Origin: Breznakiella homolactica
GTDB lineage: Bacteria > Spirochaetota > Spirochaetia > Treponematales > Breznakiellaceae
Assembly (NCBI RefSeq): GCF_016616095.2
Contig: NZ_CP067089.2
Location: 4,402,001-4,466,000, forward strand
DNA: 64,000 bases
Direction of reading: 5' to 3'
Shown here: piece after piece, positions 16,112 to 24,903 of the stretch
Position numbering within the stretch: the stretch's first letter is position 1
How the letters are laid out: each line of letters starts with the position of its first letter
The notes under the pieces: model-generated
The model's input: the letters and a program-made list of their open reading frames with translations, nothing else
Databases searched by the model: none
What the model was told of the DNA's origin: nothing
Made by a program: the position numbers and the translations under genes

Positions 16112-17059
16112 ATGGGGAACAAAATGGCTTCAAAAAACCGAATCCGTATCAGACCGAAGGGCGCTCTGGGAGAATGTATCACATGGCTCCCGTATCTCCT
16201 GCCCGCCCTGATTTTTTATATTTATTTTATGGCCTGGCCTCTGCTGGATTCCATTCGCCTCAGCCTGTATACGGGCTCGGTGGGGCTTGGCAGAACCTTT
16301 GTGGGGTTTCAGAATTTTAAAAATCTTTTTACGGTTCCCCAGTATTATGAACGCTACTGGGGCGCCTTCGGGCATACCTGTTACTTTTTTCTGATACACA
16401 TGCTGGTACAGAACTGTCTGGGCATTCTGTTCGCGACATTGCTGACCAATAAAACCATGCGGGGCCGTTCATTTTACCAGACCGTGATTTTTCTTCCCGT
16501 AACATTGGCGGTGCTTGTAACCGGTTACCTGTGGAAACTCCTCCTTAATCCCGTGTGGAGCGGACCCTTCCTCCAGAAGATAGGCCTGGATTTTCTCGTC
16601 CGGCCCTGGCTCGGGGACCGGTCCACGGCGCTGACCTGTGTCGCCCTGGTTTCGTGCTGGCAGTGGATCGGCATACCGACCATGATGTTTGTGGCGGCCC
16701 TGCGCAATATCAGCGACGACCTTTTTGAAGCCGCGGACATTGAAGGGGCCAATGGCTGGCAGGTTTTCTGGAAGATCAAGCTTCCCCTGATAAAACCCGT
16801 GGTGGGTATGATTGCCATCCTCACTTTCGTAAACAACTTCAACGCCTTTGACGTGGTCTTCTCCATGACCAATGTCAACGGGGCGCCGAATTACGCCACC
16901 GATCTCATCGGTACTTTATTTTACCGGGTGGGAATCGCGGGGCAGCATCCGGTGGGAATCCCCGATTCCGGAATGGGCGCGGCCATTGCCACCATAACGT
17001 TCTTTGTCCTGTGCCTCGGGGTAATACCGACCCTCCGGGCCACCCAGGGAAAGGAGTAG
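16112..17059 (+). CDS. Carbohydrate ABC transporter permease, MalF/UgpA type
   Basis: A 315-residue inner-membrane protein with about six helices. WLPYLLPALIFYIYFMAWPLLDSIRLSLY is the family's first helix; the EAA loop is DDLFEAADIEGANGWQVFWKIKLPLIKP. The ATG at 16112 gives MGNKMASK; an ATG at 16124 with GGGG upstream is equally possible. Forms a heterodimer with the next gene product. Confidence 0.92.
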   Translation: MGNKMASKNRIRIRPKGALGECITWLPYLLPALIFYIYFMAWPLLDSIRLSLYTGSVGLGRTFVGFQNFKNLFTVPQYYERYWGAFGHTCYFFLIHMLVQNCLGILFATLLTNKTMRGRSFYQTVIFLPVTLAVLVTGYLWKLLLNPVWSGPFLQKIGLDFLVRPWLGDRSTALTCVALVSCWQWIGIPTMMFVAALRNISDDLFEAADIEGANGWQVFWKIKLPLIKPVVGMIAILTFVNNFNAFDVVFSMTNVNGAPNYATDLIGTLFYRVGIAGQHPVGIPDSGMGAAIATITFFVLCLGVIPTLRATQGKE

Positions 17060-17062
17060 GCC

Positions 17063-17905
17063 ATGGCGCGGAAAGGTTCAATAAAAAGACAGAATCTCCA
17101 CATACCGGCTCACATTATTCTGGTGATCTATTCCATCATTGTCCTGTTTCCCCTCTGGGTAATGGTGATCAACTCATTCAAGGACCGGCTCAGCATTTAT
17201 CAGAACCCCTTTGCCCTGCCGTCGAAGTGGAATATTTCCAACTATTCCGAAGTTATCCGGGATGGTGATTTTCTTATTTACTTCAGGAACAGCTTTGTGG
17301 TGGTGGTGCTTTCCCTGGCAATACTGCTCATCATCGGCTCCCTGGCGGCTTACGCTCTGGCCAACTGGCGGGGCAAAATATCCAGGGTGATCTATTTTTT
17401 CTGCATCGCGGGGATGATGCTCCCCATCAAAATCGCTTCTATAAAGCTGCTTGAAATCATCCGCAACCTGGGGCTGCTCAACACGATATGGTCCCTGCTG
17501 CCGATTTACATTGCCATGGGTGTGCCCATAGCGATTTTCATCCTCACCGAATTTATCCGGGAAGTACCCTATGAACTAACCGAGGCCGGGATCATAGACG
17601 GGGCAGGCCGTTTCGGGGTGTTCTCGAGGATTATCCTGCCCCTCCTCAGGCCGGCCCTGGCTTCGGTGGCCATTTACAACCTGGTGCCCTTCTGGAATGA
17701 CCTTTGGTTTCCCCTGATCTTCATCAGCGATGACCGGGCCAAAACCGTGCTCCTGGGGGTGACCCGGCTGTTCGGCCAGTATCAGACGGACTGGTCCAAG
17801 GTCCTGGCCGTCCTGACCCTTTCGGCGATTCCGGTTATCGCCCTATACCTGATGATGAGCAAACAGTTCATCAAGGGTCTTACCGCGGGAGCGGTAAAAG
17901 GCTGA
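17063..17905 (+). CDS. Carbohydrate ABC transporter permease, MalG/UgpE type
   Basis: A 280-residue permease starting 3 bases after the previous stop. Family marks: VLFPLWVMVINSFKD, the large periplasmic segment with NPFALPSKWNISNYSEV, and the EAA loop EVPYELTEAGIIDGAGRFGVFSRIILPLLRPAL. No ATPase gene follows. As in many CUT1 systems, a shared MsmK/UgpC-type ATPase encoded elsewhere must be used. Confidence 0.93.
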   Translation: MARKGSIKRQNLHIPAHIILVIYSIIVLFPLWVMVINSFKDRLSIYQNPFALPSKWNISNYSEVIRDGDFLIYFRNSFVVVVLSLAILLIIGSLAAYALANWRGKISRVIYFFCIAGMMLPIKIASIKLLEIIRNLGLLNTIWSLLPIYIAMGVPIAIFILTEFIREVPYELTEAGIIDGAGRFGVFSRIILPLLRPALASVAIYNLVPFWNDLWFPLIFISDDRAKTVLLGVTRLFGQYQTDWSKVLAVLTLSAIPVIALYLMMSKQFIKGLTAGAVKG

Positions 17906-17993
17906 CCGCCCGGCAGGGAAGCAGCGGTTTCCTGTTCCGGCTGAGCCCGGGACAAGTATCCCAGAATCCGGTATGCTGGATCCGGGGGGCGGG

Positions 17994-18497
17994 ATGAAAT
18001 ACGCGTATAATTACGAGACAGCCATCGGCAGGCTGGGCATAGCCGCCGCCGAGGAAGGAGTCAGCAATATCTGGTTCGGCGGGGTCCCCGTGGATAGCAG
18101 TACGGAAATCCTGGAAACACCCCTAATCAGTAACGCCGCGGGGCAGATACAGGAATACCTTGAAGGCTGCCGCCGGGTTTTCGATCTTCCTCTCTATTAT
18201 CCCGGAACCCCATTCCAGGTGCGGGTCTGGGACGCTCTCAGGGAAATACCCTACGGCGCGGTCCGGTCCTACAAGGATATTGCCCTTGTCCTGGGCAGCG
18301 AAAAGGCGGTCCGGGCGGTGGGCATGGCCAACCACGTCAATCCTCTGGCTATTATCATTCCCTGCCACCGGGTCATCGGCCGCAACGGCAGCCTGGTTGG
18401 GTACGCCGGCGGGCTCGATATAAAACGGAAGCTCCTTGCCCTGGAAGCCAGGGATGAACTGTTTCCCGAGGGATTTTTCAGGACACCCGCATTATGA
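17994..18497 (+). CDS. ogt: Methylated-DNA--protein-cysteine methyltransferase
   Basis: Removes alkyl groups from O6-methylguanine in DNA by transfer to its own cysteine, a suicidal repair reaction. The 167-residue product has the active-site motif IPCHRVIG (acceptor Cys near residue 120), the preceding GTPFQVRVWDALREIPYGAVRSYKDIA winged-helix region with the arginine finger region, and NPLAIIIPCHRV. The ATG at 17994 follows a G-rich stretch; one 21 bases upstream is possible. It looks transcribed alone, after the sugar operon. Confidence 0.95.
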   Translation: MKYAYNYETAIGRLGIAAAEEGVSNIWFGGVPVDSSTEILETPLISNAAGQIQEYLEGCRRVFDLPLYYPGTPFQVRVWDALREIPYGAVRSYKDIALVLGSEKAVRAVGMANHVNPLAIIIPCHRVIGRNGSLVGYAGGLDIKRKLLALEARDELFPEGFFRTPAL

Positions 18498-18736
18498 TTG
18501 GTGCCTAAATCCGGAAGCATGGTGAATACAACCCCCGGGTCCCGCCGTATGAAAAATATCCCTTGCGGGTATTTCTTTTCATACAAACCTCTGGTTTGAA
18601 GATACCCCGCGATGTCTGGTCTGTCCCATGCTTCCGGGCTCATTCTCTACCCATCATACGGATGCCCGGTGTGTTTCCCGCGGTCCCGTTGTATTTTAAG
18701 GCGCTTCATGATATGCTCAAATCACGGGAGATGCCA
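18498..18736. repeat. Structured intergenic segment with nested inverted repeats
   Basis: CCGGAAGCATGG (18511-18522) is repeated inverted at 18626-18637. Within lies a second hairpin, GTATGAAAA (18547-18555) / TTTTCATAC (18576-18584), with an inner AATATCCC-TTGC-GGGTATT stem. The outer arms carry the GAAGCATGG core of the second repeat family. The DRTGG gene follows. No coding sequence is seen here. Confidence 0.55.
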
Positions 18737-19093
18737 ATGACTGTATCTGAAGCAGTGACAATTCTGGATGGGGAATTTTTTAACGGCCAGGACCGGGCCG
18801 CTCTGGAGGTGCATTCCGCCTGCGGCGCCGATCTGATGAGCGACGTCATGGCCTTTGTTAAGGAAAAGGTTTTACTATTAACCGGTCTCGTTAATCCCCA
18901 GGTAATCAGGACAGCGGAACTTCTCGATATCAAGTGCATTATCTTTGTCCGGGGCAAGCGGCCGTCAATGGATATGATCGATATGGCGGAAGAAGCGGAT
19001 ATTATCCTCGCGGGGACAAAGCTGCCCATGTTTCTTGCCTGCGGCCGTTTGTATGAAGGCGGGCTCAAAGCCGGAGGCACCAGGCCCATATAG
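18737..19093 (+). CDS. DRTGG domain protein
   Basis: A 118-residue soluble protein made of a single DRTGG-like domain (named from a motif; function unknown). It reads VSEAVTILDGEFFNG, then SACGADLMSDVMAFVKEKVLLLTGLVNPQVIRTAELLDIKCIIFVRGKRPSMDMIDMAEEADIILAGTK and MFLACGRLYEGGL, matching stand-alone DRTGG proteins of anaerobes that are often found near hydrogenase and electron-transfer genes. The ATG at 18737 has CGGGAG 7 bases upstream; the frame is open further up through the hairpins but lacks a better start. Followed 5 bases later by the cyclo-ligase gene. Confidence 0.75.
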   Translation: MTVSEAVTILDGEFFNGQDRAALEVHSACGADLMSDVMAFVKEKVLLLTGLVNPQVIRTAELLDIKCIIFVRGKRPSMDMIDMAEEADIILAGTKLPMFLACGRLYEGGLKAGGTRPI

Positions 19094-19098
19094 GCGCC

Positions 19099-19731
19099 AT
19101 GGACTCAAAAAAGGCTTTACGGAATTCCATGCTCCGCCGGCTGGCGTCCCTTGATCCGGGGTTGTTCCGATCCCAGGGCAGGGATGCGGCATCGCTGATC
19201 TCCTCTCAAAAAATATGGCTCTCCGCGGAAACGGTTCTGCTTTTCATGGCCATGGAACAAGAAATCGATACGGAACCGCTTCTCGCCCGCGCCCTGGAAG
19301 GCGGGAAAAGAGTATTTATCCCGAAAGTTGCGGGCCCGGAAATGCGGTTTTACCGGATACAATCGGCCCGGGGCCCCTGGCTCTGCGGACCCTACGGAAT
19401 CAGGGAGCCGGATCCCGCCGCGCCTGATTCAGACCTGAAGCCGGAGGATTTCCCCCTGCTTATTATCGTTCCCGGGGTTGCCTTTGACCGGCAGGGAAAC
19501 AGGCTGGGCCGCGGCAAAGCCTATTACGACCGTTTTTTTGCGTCCCTTGACCAGCGGACCGGCACCGATACACCGCGGCGGCCGGCGGAAAAAAGCCGTT
19601 CACCGAATTACTATACCGTGGGTCTCTGCATGGATGAACAGGTCGTCCCGGCGGTGCCTGCGGACTCCTGGGACCGTCCCATGGACGCCATCTGTACGGG
19701 ATCGGAATATGTTACCGTAGTCCCACAGTGA
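19099..19731 (+). CDS. 5-formyltetrahydrofolate cyclo-ligase
   Basis: Returns 5-formyl-THF to the active folate pool as 5,10-methenyl-THF, using ATP. The 210-residue protein shows KKALRNSMLRRLASLD at the start (basic ATP-binding end), FMAMEQEIDTEPLLARALEGGKRVFIPKV, LIIVPGVAFDRQGNRLGRGKAYYDRF (the family signature with GRGKGYYD-like loop), and a late VGLCMDEQVV. Two extra stretches of Pro/Arg follow the active loop. It is probably in an operon with the DRTGG gene. Confidence 0.94.
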   Translation: MDSKKALRNSMLRRLASLDPGLFRSQGRDAASLISSQKIWLSAETVLLFMAMEQEIDTEPLLARALEGGKRVFIPKVAGPEMRFYRIQSARGPWLCGPYGIREPDPAAPDSDLKPEDFPLLIIVPGVAFDRQGNRLGRGKAYYDRFFASLDQRTGTDTPRRPAEKSRSPNYYTVGLCMDEQVVPAVPADSWDRPMDAICTGSEYVTVVPQ

Positions 19732-19743
19732 TCCCGGGTTACT

Positions 19744-20023
19744 GGAAAGTACCCGGGAACCAGAAGTGGGGGTAGTGGAAGACCCGCAAAGCGGGGCTGA
19801 AACGAGGGGGAGCAGCCCTCCCGCGAAGGGCAGCACCGAGCCGGTTAAGCCGGAAAGTACCCGGGCAGAAGGGTAACGCCGGGTGCCATGGGAAAATGGG
19901 GCAGAGCGACTTTCGAGGCCTTTAGGCCGCTGAGGAGCCTGCGCCATTTTCCCATGGCAGGTCCCGCAGCCCCGTTATCCCCGGGTGCTTTCCGGCTTGT
20001 CAGACTCTGTGCTCCCCCGCATA
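19744..20023 (+). repeat. Dispersed promoter-abutting palindromic repeat, copy R3 (loop inverted)
   Basis: Starts GGAAAGTACCCGGGAACCAGAAGTGGGGGTAG. In place of the AAGACTTG hairpin it has GACCCGCAAAGCGGGG. CCGGTTAAGCCGGAAAGTACCCGGG leads to a central stem of 18 bp with one mismatch (19885-19902 with 19941-19958). The loop reads GACTTTCGAGGCC...GGCCGCTGAGGAGCC, the reverse complement of the R1/R2 loop, while the flanks keep the R1 direction. It ends CCGGGTGCTTTCCGG...TGTGCTCCCCC before the -35 at 20024. Confidence 0.85.
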
Positions 20024-20052
20024 TTGCCCGGTTAGGCCTAAATGCGTATCTT
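20024..20052 (+). promoter_or_regulatory. Promoter at the edge of repeat R3
   Basis: TTGCCC (20024-20029), a 17-base spacer, TATCTT (20047-20052). The ATG at 20101 follows with AAGGAG. The -35 lies 4 bases from the repeat's CCCCC end. Confidence 0.5.
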
Positions 20053-20100
20053 ATACATAAGAACAGCAAAATATCAAAAATAATCCCATAAGGAGAAGCC

Positions 20101-20694
20101 ATGGCACGCATAAAAAGCGCTTTGGAAATAGCCCTGGAAAAGACCGAATCGGTGAAAAGCGACAAGGCCAGTATTTCCCAGTATGAAGCAAAGCAATCGG
20201 GTAAACGGCTGGCCAATTCATACCTGGAGAATCCGGAGCTTTCCCTGGAGGCGGAAATAAAAAAAGCCCCCGCGGATCAGCGGGATTCCCTCAAAGAGGG
20301 GCTCTTCGACGTGCTGGTTTCCCAGATAGCCCTGCCGGCGGGCAAGGATGACGAAAAACGCATCGCCGCCGTGGGAAAGGGCCTTTCGGTGCTTATTCCG
20401 GATTCCCGGTTTTCGGCACTCTACGGACAGCTTACCCAGGCACTTACCCAGTATCTTGACGAAACCGAACAGTTCGAGCAGATGCTGAAACAGCAGTACG
20501 GCCCGAAGCTCCGCCAGAAGGAGGAGGAACTGTCCCGCCGCATGGGCCAGCAGGTCCGGCTCGACCCGTTCCAGGACCCGGAATTCGTGGCATTCTATAA
20601 CCAGAATATGGGCGCGTTAAAAGACCGGTACCAGTCCGCTGTGGACCAGGTCAGGGAAGAAGCCCAGAAACTGTTCGCTTCTCCCGGGGAATAA
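20101..20694 (+). CDS. Conserved hypothetical protein, helical, treponeme type
   Basis: A 197-residue soluble protein without signal peptide or membrane helix, highly charged and mostly helical, with a likely coiled coil at about 130-150 (EQFEQMLKQQYGPKLRQKEEELSRRMGQQ). It starts MARIKSALEIALEKTESVKSDK. I associate this beginning with a small family of spirochaete hypotheticals (perhaps DUF6657) but cannot confirm it. AAGGAG lies before the ATG. Function unknown. It converges with tpx. Confidence 0.8.
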   Translation: MARIKSALEIALEKTESVKSDKASISQYEAKQSGKRLANSYLENPELSLEAEIKKAPADQRDSLKEGLFDVLVSQIALPAGKDDEKRIAAVGKGLSVLIPDSRFSALYGQLTQALTQYLDETEQFEQMLKQQYGPKLRQKEEELSRRMGQQVRLDPFQDPEFVAFYNQNMGALKDRYQSAVDQVREEAQKLFASPGE

Positions 20695-20702
20695 CCCCGC
20701 GG

Positions 20703-21218
20703 TTACCGCGCCAGGGCTTTCCTGGCGGCGGCCAGGGCCGCTTCGTAATCCGGCTCGTAGCCTATTTCGGGAACCTGCTGGGTGTACACCACTGTCCCAT
20801 CCCGGTCCGCCACCACAACCGCCCGGCTCAGGAGCCCTTCCAGGGGGCCGTCCGTTATTTCGGCACCGTAATCCCGGCCGAAGTCTTTGTCCCGCATCTG
20901 GGATAGGGCTATGATGTTGCTTACCCCTTCGGTTTTGCAGAACCGGTCCTGGGCAAAGGGCAGGTCACAGGATACGGTGAGAACCACGATTTCCGGTTCC
21001 TTCAGTATCTCCGCGTCAAACCGTTTTGCCGAAAGGGCGCACACCGATGTGTCCAGGCTCGGAACAATATTGATGATTTTTACCTTCCCTTTCCAGTCGG
21101 AAAGGTGCCGGTCCGCGAGGTCCTTGTCCACGAGGCGGAACTCCGGAGCCTTGGTCCCGGGCTTCGGCAGGCTGCCGCCGGTGGTAACGGGTTTTCCCTT
21201 AAATGTAATAGCTGCCAT
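20703..21218 (-). CDS. tpx: Thiol peroxidase (atypical 2-Cys peroxiredoxin)
   Basis: Reduces hydrogen and organic peroxides with electrons from thioredoxin. The 171-residue product has the standard length and pattern: FKGKPVTTGGSLPKPGTKAPEF, peroxidatic cysteine in PSLDTSVCALSAKRF (about residue 60), resolving cysteine in AQDRFCKTEGV (about 94), and SRAVVVADRDGTVVYTQQVPEI. AAGGAG precedes the ATG. Single gene; ends 8 bases from the convergent neighbour. Confidence 0.97.
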   Translation of the reverse strand: MAAITFKGKPVTTGGSLPKPGTKAPEFRLVDKDLADRHLSDWKGKVKIINIVPSLDTSVCALSAKRFDAEILKEPEIVVLTVSCDLPFAQDRFCKTEGVSNIIALSQMRDKDFGRDYGAEITDGPLEGLLSRAVVVADRDGTVVYTQQVPEIGYEPDYEAALAAARKALAR

Positions 21219-21323
21219 AAAAAACTCCTTGTACTAACTTCCGCAGTAGTATTTTTTCTTCTTAAACTGTAATACAAAGGCGATACGGCTGCGATAATTA
21301 TGAAGTTTTTTAGGAATTTCTTC

Positions 21324-21352
21324 TTGCATCAAATACTAAACGTTTGTATAGT
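21324..21352 (+). promoter_or_regulatory. Promoter for a leaderless radical SAM gene
   Basis: TTGCAT (21324-21329), a 17-base spacer, TATAGT (21347-21352). Only six bases separate the -10 box from the ATG at 21359, so the transcript should start at or next to the start codon. No Shine-Dalgarno is present. Confidence 0.65.
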
Positions 21353-21358
21353 AATTGT

Positions 21359-22621
21359 ATGGACTTGGGTGAAAAAATTTCCATCCTTGCGGGTGCGGCA
21401 AAATACGATGCCTCCTGTGCGTCTTCAGGCAGTTCCGGCAGGGCTTCCGGCGCCGCGGACGGCGGCCTCGGATACCGGGAACCCGCCGGGATCTGCCACA
21501 GCTGGACCGGGGACGGCCGGTGTATAAGCCTGCTCAAGGTCCTGTATTCCAATGTGTGCCGCTATGACTGCGCCTACTGTGTAAACCGGGCTTCGGCGGA
21601 TACCAAGCGTGTGTCCTTTACCAGCCAGGAACTGGCGGATCTTACCATCGAGTTTTACCGGCGCAATTATATCGAAGGATTGTTCCTGTCTTCGGGTATT
21701 TTCTCCGATCCCGATATCGTCATGGAAAAGCTGATCGAAACCGCGAAGAAGCTCAGGACCGAACACGGATACGGCGGTTATATCCACATGAAGATAATTC
21801 CCGGAACCGGTGATAAAATGATCCGGGAAGCGGGGCTCTGGGCGGACCGGCTCAGCGCGAATATTGAACTCCCCACGGACCTGAGCCTCAAAAATCTGGC
21901 TCCCCAGAAAAACGGCAGGGAAATCCTCGGCGCCATGGAGGATGTTGCCGATACCACCGCGCAGTATGAAGAAGACCGCCGCCGTATCAGGACAACCCCT
22001 GATTTTGCCCCATCGGGCCAGAGTACCCAGCTCATCGTAGGGGCCAGCGAGGAAAACGACCGGCAGATTATTTCCCTCTCCGGAGCTCTGTACCGGAAAT
22101 TCGGCCTCCGGCGGGTTTACTATTCCGCGTTTACCCCGGTGGGGGTACCCGGCAGGGGAGGGATTCCCGATCCCCGGCTCCCGGATATTCCCGGACCGCC
22201 CCTGGTCCGGGAACACCGTCTGTACCAGGCCGACTGGCTGCTCAGGTTTTACCATTTTTCCTCGGAGGAAATACTCGATGGCGCCACTCCTTTTCTCGAT
22301 AAACATCTGGATCCAAAAACAGCCTGGGCGCTGAAAAACCTCCGCCGCTTTCCCATAGAGATAAACCGGGCGGATTATGAGGAATTGCTGCGTGTTCCCG
22401 GAATTGGGGCGACATCGGCCCGGAGAATAATCGAAGTCCGGCGTTCCCGTTCCCTTTCCTTCGACAGCCTCCGCCGGATCGGCGTCGTACTTAAGCGGGC
22501 ACGGTATTTTATCACCGTGTCCGGCGGTTTTATTGACCGTCCCGAAGACCCGGGAAGAATCCGCCGGATTCTTTCGGACAGTGACGGGGCGGGGCTCCAG
22601 CTCCCGCTCTTTGATTTTTAG
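21359..22621 (+). CDS. Putative DNA modification/repair radical SAM protein (TIGR03916-like)
   Basis: A 420-residue radical SAM enzyme. The iron-sulfur motif CRYDCAYC (CX3CX2C) is near residue 65, after the family start MDLGEKISILAGAAKYDASCASSGS. Later parts: MKIIPGTGDKMIREAGLWADRLSANIELP, STQLIVGASEENDRQII, RVYYSAFTPV, and a C-terminal helix-hairpin-helix stretch RVPGIGATSARRIIEVR that fits DNA binding. Families like this are always paired with a DUF4130 protein, as here. The reaction is unknown; a DNA base repair or modification step is inferred. The start is chosen from the family beginning and the promoter. Confidence 0.9.
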   Translation: MDLGEKISILAGAAKYDASCASSGSSGRASGAADGGLGYREPAGICHSWTGDGRCISLLKVLYSNVCRYDCAYCVNRASADTKRVSFTSQELADLTIEFYRRNYIEGLFLSSGIFSDPDIVMEKLIETAKKLRTEHGYGGYIHMKIIPGTGDKMIREAGLWADRLSANIELPTDLSLKNLAPQKNGREILGAMEDVADTTAQYEEDRRRIRTTPDFAPSGQSTQLIVGASEENDRQIISLSGALYRKFGLRRVYYSAFTPVGVPGRGGIPDPRLPDIPGPPLVREHRLYQADWLLRFYHFSSEEILDGATPFLDKHLDPKTAWALKNLRRFPIEINRADYEELLRVPGIGATSARRIIEVRRSRSLSFDSLRRIGVVLKRARYFITVSGGFIDRPEDPGRIRRILSDSDGAGLQLPLFDF

Positions 22622-22630
22622 GACTGTGCC

Positions 22631-23482
22631 ATGGAAGCGGTATATGACGGCAGCCTGGAAGGCTTATTCAAAATCCTTGAAAACGTCCTCCGGGGAAAGG
22701 CCCTTCCCCAGAAAATATGCCGGCGGCGGGCGGAGCAGGGGGACCTCTTCTCTCAGCCTGAGCCCGGTGCCCTTAATTCGGCGGATGTGCCGCCCTGTAC
22801 CAGGGTTGCGCTGCAGCACACCCACACCGGATTATCGGGGGCGGCGGAGCAGCTCCGGGACGTATCGGCCTCGGCATACAGTGACTTCTGCTACGCCTGG
22901 ATGAGCGAGTTCCCCATTGAGGCCGAAACAGTCCGTTTCGGGTGGAAGGTGCTCTCCGCCGCGGACACGGTGCGCCGCTGGTCAAACAGCCCCGACTCGG
23001 ACCATAAAGCCCGGCTGGCCGCTGAACGGGCCCGGACGGACCGCGGCGATGACGCTGTGGGGACCGTCCTCGGAGCGGCGTTCAAGGTCCGCCGGGAAGT
23101 ACACCGGCTCATGGGGCTTCTCCGGTTTAATGATACCTCCGGGGATATGCTCATTGCCCGGTGCTATCCCGACCATAATATCCTTCCCGCGCTGGCCCGC
23201 CATTTTTCCCTCCGGTTCGGTAAAGAACCCTGGGGAATAATTGACGAAAAACGCAGTATCATGCTTTTTTCCAGAAAATATGGAGAAATTGAAACCGCGG
23301 CCCTGGATAGGACTGTCCCGGACAGCCGGATCGCCGAAGAAGCCGGCTCCGGGAACCGCTGGGAAGAACTCTGGCGGACGTATTTTAAAGTTATAAACAA
23401 TGAGAGCCGGGTCAACCCCGAGCTTCAGCGGCGGTTTATGCCGGTCCGGTACTGGAAATACCTTCCCGAAGTACACCAATAA
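22631..23482 (+). CDS. DUF4130 family DNA metabolism protein (TIGR03915-like)
   Basis: A 283-residue partner of the radical SAM protein, starting 9 bases after its stop. It begins MEAVYDGSLEGLFKILENVL, contains REVHRLMGLLRFNDTSGDMLIARCYPDHNILPALARHFSLRFG and WGIIDEKRSIMLFSRKYGEIE, and ends RRFMPVRYWKYLPEVHQ, the known pattern of the family (in some bacteria fused to a uracil-DNA-glycosylase domain, absent here). Function is unproven; acting with the radical SAM partner on damaged DNA is the standing guess. Confidence 0.9.
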   Translation: MEAVYDGSLEGLFKILENVLRGKALPQKICRRRAEQGDLFSQPEPGALNSADVPPCTRVALQHTHTGLSGAAEQLRDVSASAYSDFCYAWMSEFPIEAETVRFGWKVLSAADTVRRWSNSPDSDHKARLAAERARTDRGDDAVGTVLGAAFKVRREVHRLMGLLRFNDTSGDMLIARCYPDHNILPALARHFSLRFGKEPWGIIDEKRSIMLFSRKYGEIETAALDRTVPDSRIAEEAGSGNRWEELWRTYFKVINNESRVNPELQRRFMPVRYWKYLPEVHQ

Positions 23483-23616
23483 ATAGAGATAAAAAAGATT
23501 TTTTCTTCTTAAAACCGGTAGTTTTCCGGGAATTCTTGGTTTATACTGTTATTGTAAGTTTTTTTTCTTGATCTGATTGTAGGAAAATACCGTTCGATAC
23601 TTTTATAGGGAGTATC

Positions 23617-24903
23617 ATGAAAATAATCTCGCTTCTGGGACTCTTTTTTCTGCCGGTGGTTTGTTTTTCCGCGGAGCTGTACTCATTAACCCTGGATGAA
23701 GCCATATCCAGGGGCATCGAGCAGAGCCAAAGCCTTAAAAAAAACGCCCTTGACCTGGAAATTGCCGCCCTCAGGGCAAATAACCTCTGGTCCCAGGTTT
23801 TTCCCGGAATATCCGTCGGCGGGGGGCTTAACTACGGGGACACCCTGTTTTCCGACGGCAGCACTGAAAATCCCCTCAGGCTCAGCGCCTCGGTTAATCT
23901 TTCCCTGCAGCTCAATACCGGAATCCCGGCGGCCATGAGAAACATAAAGCTGGCCTATACAACCCAGCTTTTAACCTACGAAACAGCCGAGCGTCAGCTG
24001 GAACTTCAGATTACGAAAACCTTCTTTAATCTTATGGCCGAACAGGAAAATCTTGCTCTTCTGGAAGAAGGCCGCAGGCTGGCGGACGCCCAGTACAGTA
24101 AAAATGAAGTGGGCTTCAGAAACGGTTTTATCGGGGAGCTGGCCCTTCTCCGGAGCCAGCTCAGCGCGGAAAGCGCGAAACTGGTCCTTACCCGGGCCGC
24201 GAGTGTGCACGCCGCAAACATGGGGCAGTTTTTGACCCTCCTGGGCATCGACCAGGGGGCCCCGGTTGAACTTGCGGGGACCATGGATATCAGGGAAGCG
24301 GACCTGGACGCGGACTATCTTATCCGGGAATATCTCCAGAAGCGTCCGGATATCGTGAACCAGCGCCAGCGCATACAATCCCTGGAAGATTCCAGCCGCC
24401 AGACTTCCCTGTCATCCCGGGCTCCTACCCTGAATCTTTCCGCCGGATGGAGCGCCAATTGGACGAGCAATTTTGCCGACACCCTCAGCGGCGGGGTAAG
24501 TCTTTCCATCCCTGTGGATTCCTGGATACCGGGTTCCAAAACGTACCAAACCGTAAAAGCCGCCGTCGCCGAGGTTGAAAAAGCCCGGCTTGACCTGGAA
24601 GACCTGGAAAATACCGGTATGCACGAAATCCGTTCCCTTACGGCGAATATCCGGAATTCCTGGGGGAGCATGCAGACCGCCGCTCTCCAGGTCCGCATCG
24701 CGGAACGGACCTATGAACTGACCGAAGAAGGCTTCCGCCAGGGCACCATAGAGTTCCTCGACCTGGAAACAACCCGGAAGGAAATGATCGACGCAAAACA
24801 GCAGTTACTGATTGAAGAACTGTCATATAAAAACTTTATTTTGGATTTGGCTGCTGCGCTGAACATGGATTGGATTGAATTACTGCAGGCAGGTGAAGGG
24901 TGA
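23617..24903 (+). CDS. TolC-family outer membrane efflux protein
   Basis: A 428-residue exported protein: signal peptide about 1-18 (LFFLPVVCFSA), then two repeated helical halves of the OEP type. YSLTLDEAISRGIEQSQSLKKN is the family's first helix; KRPDIVNQRQRIQSLEDSSRQ and APTLNLSAGWS are typical of the second half. It would form the outer-membrane channel of a tripartite pump with the next two genes. ATAGGGAG precedes the ATG. Its stop overlaps the next start by 4 bases. Confidence 0.93.
   Translation: MKIISLLGLFFLPVVCFSAELYSLTLDEAISRGIEQSQSLKKNALDLEIAALRANNLWSQVFPGISVGGGLNYGDTLFSDGSTENPLRLSASVNLSLQLNTGIPAAMRNIKLAYTTQLLTYETAERQLELQITKTFFNLMAEQENLALLEEGRRLADAQYSKNEVGFRNGFIGELALLRSQLSAESAKLVLTRAASVHAANMGQFLTLLGIDQGAPVELAGTMDIREADLDADYLIREYLQKRPDIVNQRQRIQSLEDSSRQTSLSSRAPTLNLSAGWSANWTSNFADTLSGGVSLSIPVDSWIPGSKTYQTVKAAVAEVEKARLDLEDLENTGMHEIRSLTANIRNSWGSMQTAALQVRIAERTYELTEEGFRQGTIEFLDLETTRKEMIDAKQQLLIEELSYKNFILDLAAALNMDWIELLQAGEG

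Noticed and set aside
18563..18736. A longer N-terminus for the DRTGG protein
   Set aside because: The extension would read through the nested hairpins and lacks similarity to the family; the ATG at 18737 has a ribosome site.
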